Positions 56,525-64,000 of a DNA stretch of 64,000 nucleotides are shown here, piece by piece (position 1 is the stretch's first letter; the number at the start of each line of letters is the position of its first letter). Position numbers and translations under genes: made by a program. This stretch comes from Paramarasmius palmivorus (Eukaryota > Basidiomycota > Agaricomycetes > Agaricales > Marasmiaceae): the NCBI GenBank assembly GCA_037176845.1, contig JAYKXP010000068.1, positions 243,788 to 307,787 of the forward strand, in the 5' to 3' direction. Under the pieces are notes generated by a model, which saw nothing but the letters and a program-made list of their open reading frames with translations, ran no database searches and was not told the DNA's origin.

Positions 56525-58812
56525 TTCTCTTCGCGCTCGATTCAAACTGATGTACGAAGAACAATACATATAAGTTTGAACTGCTTTAGTAGCATCTCGA
56601 GTTGACATTATATTATATTCGTCTCTATGTTTTGGTTCAGAGAGCTTTCACATATAGGGATCCCTGCTGTTCCGAAAGGGGACCTGTGCAGGTTACTTTC
56701 GACTTTCCGTCACCACGCTATTCCAGCAAGAGTAATCAGACGGAATACCATGAAAACCCAAAATCCGCCACAAGATTGAGAGCGATGCCATAGTAGCAAA
56801 AGGCTCCGGAAGAGCCCATGAAAGTTGTGACACTAGCCACGAACATCGCATAGGTAGCAGATCTGCGGGTCTTAAATACGAAGATCTTGACGACGGCCGT
56901 CAAGTGGCCGAAACAACTTTCGGTCGAGACACAGCCAAATACCTTATAAGAATGTACATCCTTATATACCAGAATGAAGTACGAGATACAAGATATGCAC
57001 TATTCCAATCGTCGTCTCTTCGACGGTGGTCCTATTCTTTTTGTTTGTGACCTGGAATGTCAGGCGGAGAATTCGTAAGGAGGCTCGAAATTCATCGGCA
57101 ATCTGTTGGGGATGCTCCTCGAAGTGTTTCTCGAGATTGTATCTCCACCTGCCGCCGAAGAATACGGGTTTTGCTCGACCACGACGCGTCATCGCACCGA
57201 AACTCGCCTCATGTCCAGGGTGAACCGCTCCCTCACTGGTTTTGGCGGCGGAATGGTATATGTTCGCAGCATCCTTCCCGGCCTTGGTAGACCTCATATC
57301 CTCAACATGCTCCAGAAACCGACGATCTCATCCTTTTCCCGATAGAATTCCACATCGACAACCACCTCATCCCAGCACAGAGAAAAGCGATGGACGCGGC
57401 GTCACTGTCAAAGACCTTGGCAATGTCGTGGGCTAATACCACCCACGGCCAGACCCACAAACAGCGTTAACGAGCGGCTGTGCTGGGCTTAACACGATAT
57501 ACCTTCATAATTGAAGCCCAAATTCGGCACCGTACCCAATGTGAATCTGAGCATGTAATAGCCTACAGCGAGACGGCTTAGCATCTCGGGATCTTCTTTA
57601 TTGGTGCTGCCTGGGAAGAGAATATGTGATCCTCAAGAGCTCTGGCAGGGCCTTTGGTTTAGATGAATGAAGTAAAGAGGTCGACGTAGCTGTTGTAGTA
57701 ACTATTTCGGTCAGCAAAGGTGATAGCTTGAGTAATAAGATAAACACACCTTCAATCTCCATGGTCATGAAGGTTTTCATCCGTCATCGACTTGGAAGAC
57801 AGCCCACGCGGCCTCTACATCCACTCGTTCTAGCTTATATCCTTGTATCATGTCCTCGTTGCCGCTCAAAGCCCATACCGCGAGTGTATGATGAGAAGTA
57901 TGGCTGTTGAGACCAAGCTGGACAATGCATGGACTATGGTTGAGAACGTACTTGTGTCGAGAATGTCAACGAGCCAGAGACGATGTTTTGCAACGTGTTT
58001 GGCTGCTGGATCAAGACCGGACATTCGAGAAGCGCTGTCTTGTCTGCAGGATCCTTGAATCTTGGCGCGATTTGATGAGGAGCACTGTGATACCAGTAAA
58101 GAAGAGACTTCACTAAATATCAGTGGGTGTACGTCCAACTAGAGATACGACTCGGAACTCACGGAAATTAGAAGGGTATCAATACCCTCCTTCTAGTCTT
58201 TCACTTGTTCCTAATCGTACTTCGTGACCTTATTTATCAACTTGATTTGTTGGCTGCCAATTTCTTGCCTACGGTGCTTGCTGTTGGCGTTGCCTGACAC
58301 TGGCCCTTCCTGACTGGCGCTCAACCAAGTTCGTGGTCGTTAGTTGATTTTGAGGTGCCGCGTGTTATTGGCAAGGAAAAACTAACTCTTGTCAGCAACT
58401 CTGGAACCTCTTAGCCAGAGAGTAACACAAGGAGAGCAAGGAAGAATGGGATACATTTACATCGAGGAAGAGTTTCGGCCGAGTAGGAAGCGAATCGGAA
58501 GAAGGAAGGCTGTGCTTTTTTCTCATTGCTTGAATATCGTGATCAGTGCAATATTCACCAACGACAAGAGCCAAGATTTCCTGGTCGCATCTCGCTGGTC
58601 CATGTTCAAGAAAGAGAATTTGTGACGCACACTATGGTGTACCTCATAGGACAAAAATGAACGTAGCACACACCTCAAAACTAGCACAATCTCGAGATCG
58701 ACAACTGATTATTGTACCACTATCGTTTCACTCTGCAGTCGCCAGCGGTGGTCCGCATCGAATACGCGATCAAGAAGAATCTATGTATTTGCACCAATTA
58801 TACATCAACATA
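56525..58812. other. gene-poor stretch, nothing firm
   Basis: A minus-strand frame of 111 codons at 57297-56962 ('NLEKHFEEHPQQIADEFRAS') is the most coding-like piece and might be an exon of an unknown gene, but no start or splice chain could be made. Minus-strand frames at 58138-57866 and 58574-58392 are weaker. Confidence 0.3.
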
Positions 58813-59450
58813 TCAAAACTTGCTCCTCTCCTTCATGTATTCAATTGTCAAAGGATGAGGCTGGGGCCACTTGTAACGACAGTCTGGTGGTGGTATGACA
58901 ACGAGCTCTTCTTCAGCATACTGCTCTGCCATCTGGTGGAGCAGGTGACATTTCATTGGTGGTATCACGATGCGGGCGCCACAAGTCGGGCATTTGGGTT
59001 TTCCACGGCTGAAGTCTTCAACTTGGTTGATATGCTCTTCGGGTATTTCTGATAAGTCGCGTTCGATGTAACCAAGTTGAATAAGGCGTGCCTTGGCGAG
59101 ACAATGTTCACAGAATGCGTGTTGACACTCGTGGATACTGCAAATAAGATGTTATCAATGAAGCGAGACAGTAGCAAGGAATTGACTGACACTATTGGGT
59201 TCGAAAATGGGTAGGAGCATATTGTGCATATCAGCCGCCTCTCTTTCTTTTCTGTGTCCTTGGAGGACTGGTGCCTAGATAGCAGAGGAAGGGAGGCCTA
59301 GATATCGAGTCATTACACTGAATGCCAAAGAAGATTTTTGGTTACCTCCATGTCCTTCATTTGTTGGTTTAAACGAGTTAATTCCATGTCGTTCAATATC
59401 TGAAATTCGTCTGGTTCAACAGGAGGATCGCGGACGGCAGGTTCAGTCAT
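58813..59450 (-). CDS. RING-finger protein 2, 178 aa
   Basis: Three exons: 59450-59346, 59297-59191, 59137-58813; 179 codons in frame. RING: C59-x2-C62, C75-x-H77-x2-C80-x2-C83, then a 36-residue helical loop and C120-P-T-C123. The Cys/His spacing C3HC4 is complete, though the loop before the last pair is long. It is preceded by a short acidic, then basic N terminus. Likely an E3 ubiquitin ligase; substrate unknown. The C-terminal 50 residues are Pro/Tyr/Glu-rich. The plus-strand frame 58546-59052 is its antisense shadow. Confidence 0.8.
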
Positions 59451-60064
59451 GATGGTAAAGCCTGAGACAAAGGGACAAAGAGACTCAGAGTTGGATCAGA
59501 TGGGATGGACGTGAGATCATGTGAGGTGAGATCATTGAGCGCCCGAATCATCTGACGACTGACTTCCTCAATCTCTTCTCTCAACGTTATGAATGCTGCT
59601 TACGCCGTTAACCAAGTGTTCAGCAGATTTCATTGATCGCTCGGGCTACTGGGAGTTTGCCACCAGATCTGAAAGCAGCTGACGCCGCCACCAAAAATAT
59701 GATGCGTTTCAGCGGGTTTCCTCTGAGGCTCTGACCGTTCTCAGAAACTTGGGCCCCCAAGCTACATGTTCAAGGCTTTCCATACCCACTTGGTTTTTGT
59801 AGGTTGGCTGAGGTTGGTGTGGGCCTTTGGGCTGCTCCATATATAGCGTACTATGTACTATTTTTTGTACAGGTTAATAGGTTACGAGTTCGAATGTAAT
59901 GAGAGTCAGACTCTGAAATCCAGTGAAAATACCCCGAAAAAAGCACAGCCTCCTTTTTCGCTTCCCCGCATGGCTCCTGAGGAAGCTCCATTTCTATCCT
60001 TGGATCCATACAACCTAGTTCCTTTTCGTTTTCTCTTCTTTCCTTCTTGATTTTCACAACCGCG

Positions 60065-60480
60065 ATGACTGCCTTAGCCCTTCCACAGTCCCTGCGCCAG
60101 ACGCTCCATCTTTCCATCAACCCTGCACCGTACTCTTCCTCCCCCGCTTTCAACCGGTCCTCGGATTCCACATCACCGGTCACCCCTCATCACCCTCGTC
60201 ATCTTCCCGGCCAAGCACAGATTCCAGTCCCACTAGCGGCTTCGATGAAACCATATACTCCGTGCTATATAAGCACGACCTTTCTTCGGATGACCCCGAT
60301 CAGCTCTCATTTCGAAAGAATGAGATTCTAGAAGTCGTGAGAAGAGTCAAGTGGATGGCTAGCAGCAATACGGAACAGAGGAGAGCTGGTAGGATGGATA
60401 CCCAAGGCTTTTGTAAAACTCCTCACAGACGAAATGGCGGACCGACTGCTCAACGTACCCTACCCCACCTGATGCGTGAA
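60065..60480 (+). pseudogene. frameshifted SH3 fragment of a Cdc25-type RasGEF-like gene
   Basis: An ATG frame at 60065 codes a Ser/Pro-rich start. After a frame change near 60190 a second frame gives 'SSDDPDQLSFRKNEILEVV', and after another single-base change near 60350 a third gives 'VGWIPKAFVKLLTDEMADRL' and a stop. Together these are the halves of one SH3 domain of the kind found at the N terminus of fungal Cdc25 Ras exchange factors. No RasGEF_N or catalytic domain follows. Read as a broken, truncated copy; an assembly error is possible but would have to affect two sites. Confidence 0.55.
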
Positions 60481-63400
60481 AGCGGGAGCGAGCGCGACAG
60501 AAGACCCAAGCTGCTCAATATACAGCACCTCCATCGAGTGCTACATTTTGCTATATGAAGAGATGGTCTCTGCGTATGTGACAGAGACGGTACCTTGTCG
60601 CTGCGAACCTGCGATTCCGAACGTGACGTAGCATTCACTCTACACTTTAACCGCCATGTCTGTCCAACAACGCTTCAGCATTCTCCTTAATTGGGCTTGC
60701 TGGTCCTATGGGGATCTTGTACTGTGCGTAGATTTTGTGGATAAGTGAGTATTCATCGTCATCTCTTCTAGTTACTTGTTGAAGCTCGTTTGCTTTTCTA
60801 CAGTCCTAAAATCCGACCTTCGAACCCGACTTAGGATATCCAGGCCCACTGCACCTTCTCCAGTTCGTCTTGCATGCCATCCACATTACCATACCGAATA
60901 CCCTGTCCCGTCCAACTCTCCGACGGGACCCCAATATGACCCCACAATACTATATAAGATGCTAGGTGTCCCCTCCGCTGCCTTTTCCCCGTTGGGTTCC
61001 TCTATAATGTGGTCGTTGTTCGAGCTTCCTTCACGTTGAACATGACTCATTCTACCCTCAGCACCGCATTACACCTGAGTCAGCTTCACACCCGCGCTAC
61101 ACCAACACCAATGATTATCCCACTCGCGCTACCGCCTATTCCGATTCGGTGTGGGGTACCTCCTTGTATCTGGATCTGGACGTGGAGGAGAGGGAAAGTA
61201 TTGCAACATGTGATACAGGCATGGTGAAGATTGCGGAAAGCGGGAATTCAATCACCCGGCCATCTACAAAGTCTCGCTACTTTACGCTTCACCGTTATTG
61301 TTGCATGCGGCGCTATTACGATGTGGGGGACAACAGACACCAAACACTCCACCTTGGTCCTGACTCTCGTCACACATGATGATTATCAGCTCTCGAGTAC
61401 AGGTACGTCCTCATCCTCGGCTCCAAGGAAAGTCTTTGATTGAAGGGACTGATACTAGGTGGTGTTTCAATGGAAAACTGATGGATACATTGCTGATAGT
61501 GGGAGTTGGAAGCGATGGGGAGTGGTACTCGGTGGAGGTGGAGGTGGAGGTGGAGGTGGAGGTGGAGATACAATCGTGTCACAGCATGCAGCTTGGAGGA
61601 CCGAAGCTCAGTTGTTGGGATTTCAACACGGCGCTTCCGAGCATTTGTTGAACATTCAAGGTAAGGTCGCACATTATTTTTGTTTGACACGCATTGAAAG
61701 ACCTTAGAATGCTAGAGAAATACATAATTCATTGGTCACTTGTAATGAGTATCAGCATTTTGCCGGCAGCACTCGACTCTGCGTCGTTTCGTTCAACACC
61801 TTCGTCTCTTCGGGCTCGAAAGGTGTGTTCAACCATTACCTCTGTACACCAAAGTCTAATATGCCCTCAGTGAATTGGTGAACATTACCAAGATGTTGGT
61901 CGGCACAATGCAACCAAGCATCTGCAATCCAGCAGGTACGCTACTCTGACTTCTTTGATTTTCACCGTCACTCATTGCTCCGTACCAAGCTACGTTCAAG
62001 TCGTGATGATATGACAAAGGAAAGCCGGATAATCTGCTTTCAGAGGCCCCACCTCTTGGCGTTTGCGATAATGAGTCAACGTTTCAGCAGAGGATTGAGT
62101 CACCTTGTTGCGAGGCGAGTCTGAGTGAACCATTTTCATTGCTTTAATCAATAACTTACTAATGCCTTGCAAGGTTTACAGGAGGACAGTGGCGTCGGGA
62201 AGTGGAGCATCATCACTCATCGCCCATTGCGTATCTAGATGCCCGATAACCAACACGCCATACGTCGAGGGCTGTGTGAGTATATGTCTGCCCCACATCT
62301 AAGCATCCCTTCGTCTCGCGTCCTCATCGAATATCACGATCACCGGACACTGTCAACTATCATTGGTGGGATTGTCTCGTCTATCGAACGGTTGGGGTGC
62401 TTTACACATTGAAGGAGTTTGATCCTACGATGATGAATGTTACAGAACCGTTCAATCTACTGTTGCCGGGAATTATTGGAGCCCAAGCCCAGTTCGAAGA
62501 AGTCCAGGGTAAGTGGGATTTCTACGTGTTATTATAATTCTCATCTCATTGTTCACTATTAGAACCCGTCAATTGCAAAGAGCAGCGACCGTTTATACTA
62601 TTGTTGTGCTTCCAAATGAGGATGTAATGGATGCGGAGAAATCGTTCAACGTTTCCCTATTGAGGCACAATTCCGGGAGCGCGACAGCTCCTTTTGAACT
62701 GGGTTTTTGTATCGGTGTTCTATATTTTTGAATGGAAATTAATGTCTCGTGAAAGCAAGATGAGATGCTTAGAGGAGATGAGTGAATGAGTGAGAGAGCC
62801 GTGTTTCTTTTCCCGGAGTTCCCAGATCACCGTGACTGCACACTTTCATCTTGAACGTCTGCACTGCCAAAGATCGTTCTTGTTTCGCTCGCATAGGTAT
62901 CTCCTCCCAAACAACCACTTGCCAGTCAAAAATATGATCAGATGTGTGGTCTGCGATGAGGCAGGTCATGGATGTAGATGGACATCAGCAGTCAAGAGAT
63001 GATTCGGGAGCTTAAGCTCTTAACCGGGTTCAACACAGCGGAAGTGTCAGTTTCATCGATCATGGATTATCTCTGCAGTGACGCAATCTCACAGACTCTG
63101 CTATGTGCCCAACAACCTCCAACGACCCCCAAGTGCTGAAGATAGTATGAAAATTGACGCACAAACTTACGGGCTTCAAGTGTCTCGTACCCGGGCCCAT
63201 ACTGCGGCACCCTCACCACTTACCTCACATAACCCATACGACTGGGGACAAGGACTCGGAGAAGTAATCCTGGATGGTTGTAACTTGTTGGATACTAGCA
63301 GGTAGCACGTTCACTCATCGACGTCTCGACGATGATTCTCGCTGCACTAGCCTCTGAGTCTCTTCCCCAATATCCGCCTAGTGGGCTTTACCTCCTTCCT

Positions 63401-64000
63401 TCCTTTGTTCCGTATACTTTGTCACAAGTTTGTCCCCTCCGCTTTTTCTCTTAGTAGCTTTCCGGTTTTTCTCTCAGCTCTCTTAGCTCTCTCGCCGCCT
63501 TTTCTCCTTATCCCTATCCCCATTTCCTCTCTCTGTGCGGCAAACGTTTTTCTAAGTATAGTTTTCGCTCGAATATCACTAGATTTCGATACTACACGGA
63601 TCGGATCATCGCAGAATCAAAGATAATGTAGCGAATCTTGGAAGGTCAGGGAGAGATGATCTCACCCAAAGGGGGAGATCCTCGGGAATTGAAAAATAGC
63701 ACCCAAAAATGAGACATATCTTGGCGAACAAATGTTAGATTTTTTGCCAAGAAGTGATAATATTTTTTAGGCAGGAGATTATGTATATCTGGGCATCTAG
63801 ATCTCATTTTTCCGGGAAATAATTTGTAGTATTTCCTAAATAATCCAGCCGATATTTATCTCGCGCTACACAGACCATTTTTAGGCACACAATGGCTAGG
63901 TTTCAGCGTCCATATATATGATTAAATTCTGGGAATTACTCTGATATTTCCTTTAGTGTTTCCTTTAGTGTTTCCCTTTTACTTTCTGAGCTCAAAAAGG
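60481..64000. other. gene-poor right end
   Basis: Several short frames, none with a convincing splice chain. A stretch at about 62350-62510 ('TLKEFDPTMMNVTEPFNLLL') is coding-like and could be an exon of an unknown gene. From 63650 on the DNA is AT-rich, with a small tandem TTTCCTTTAGTG at 63949-63975. Confidence 0.3.
61531..61567 (+). repeat. GGTGGA hexanucleotide microsatellite
   Basis: About six tandem GGTGGA units. Open frames through it give poly-(Val-Glu) or poly-Gly peptides, which are artefacts of the repeat. Confidence 0.9.

Noticed and set aside
58546..59052. 168-residue plus-strand ORF
   Set aside because: Antisense shadow of RING gene 2, whose complete Cys/His set is on the minus strand.
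61376..61707. Val-Glu and Gly-rich ORFs at the GGTGGA repeat
   Set aside because: Artefacts of a microsatellite read in different frames.

Overview
This is a window of basidiomycete nuclear DNA, most likely from an Agaricomycete. Genes are broken by many 45-60 bp GT..AG introns. Predicted proteins belong to families expanded in Agaricomycetes: F-box/LRR-like, MYND finger, RING finger, and lineage-restricted coiled-coil or uncharacterised proteins. There are no operons, no bacterial ribosome-binding sites, and no rRNA or tRNA genes that I can support. About half of the window is gene-free and dominated by duplicated, inverted and decayed repeats.

Layout, left to right. 1-2.3 kb: repeat copy A. 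2.7-7.5 kb: MYND gene 1 and an uncharacterised Agaricomycete gene. 8.5-9.0 kb: a small coiled-coil gene. 9.3-11 kb: repeat copy B carrying fragments of an ArAE_2 (DUF2421-type) transporter gene. 11.7-15.4 kb: a WD40 protein with a membrane anchor, divergent from an unknown gene with three internal repeats. 15.8 kb: a Helitron-like terminus. 16.8-17.4 kb: an array of 14-bp palindromes. 18.4-20 kb: F-box gene 1. 20-23 kb: repeats. 23.4-29 kb: a many-exon coiled-coil gene with an internal 574-bp tandem duplication. It converges, with a 14-bp gap, on a gene of another Agaricomycete family (29.1-30.3 kb). 30.4-35.4 kb: a 552-bp inverted repeat bracketing MYND gene 2, a TA-flanked MITE and a transposon-associated gene remnant. 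35.7-37.4 kb: F-box gene 2. 38-39 kb: a coiled-coil/acidic gene. 39.2-41.4 kb: repeat copy C, the inverted partner of B. 42-43 kb: RING gene 1. 43.8-47.7 kb: repeats and unexplained DNA. 47.75-48.3 kb: a 274-bp tandem duplication. 48.6-50.7 kb: an RNA14/CstF-77-like gene truncated at its C terminus. 51-53.5 kb: a repeat copy. 53.6-56.5 kb: a small coiled-coil gene divergent from a six-exon coiled-coil gene. 58.8-60.5 kb: RING gene 2 and a frameshifted SH3/RasGEF-like fragment. 60.5-64 kb: low-information DNA.

The genes do not form a recognisable pathway; this looks like an accessory, repeat-rich region. The most unusual signals are non-coding: the AGTAT-N4-ATACT array (16.8-17.4 kb); a paired GGGTCTATCCC module with a fixed 26-bp pitch found in two diverged repeat families, with a 22-bp variant in front of a gene; a MITE built from repeated copies of one 17-mer; and an inverted-repeat cassette around a MYND paralogue. 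Gene models were checked by hand for splice sites and reading-frame closure. No database search was possible.
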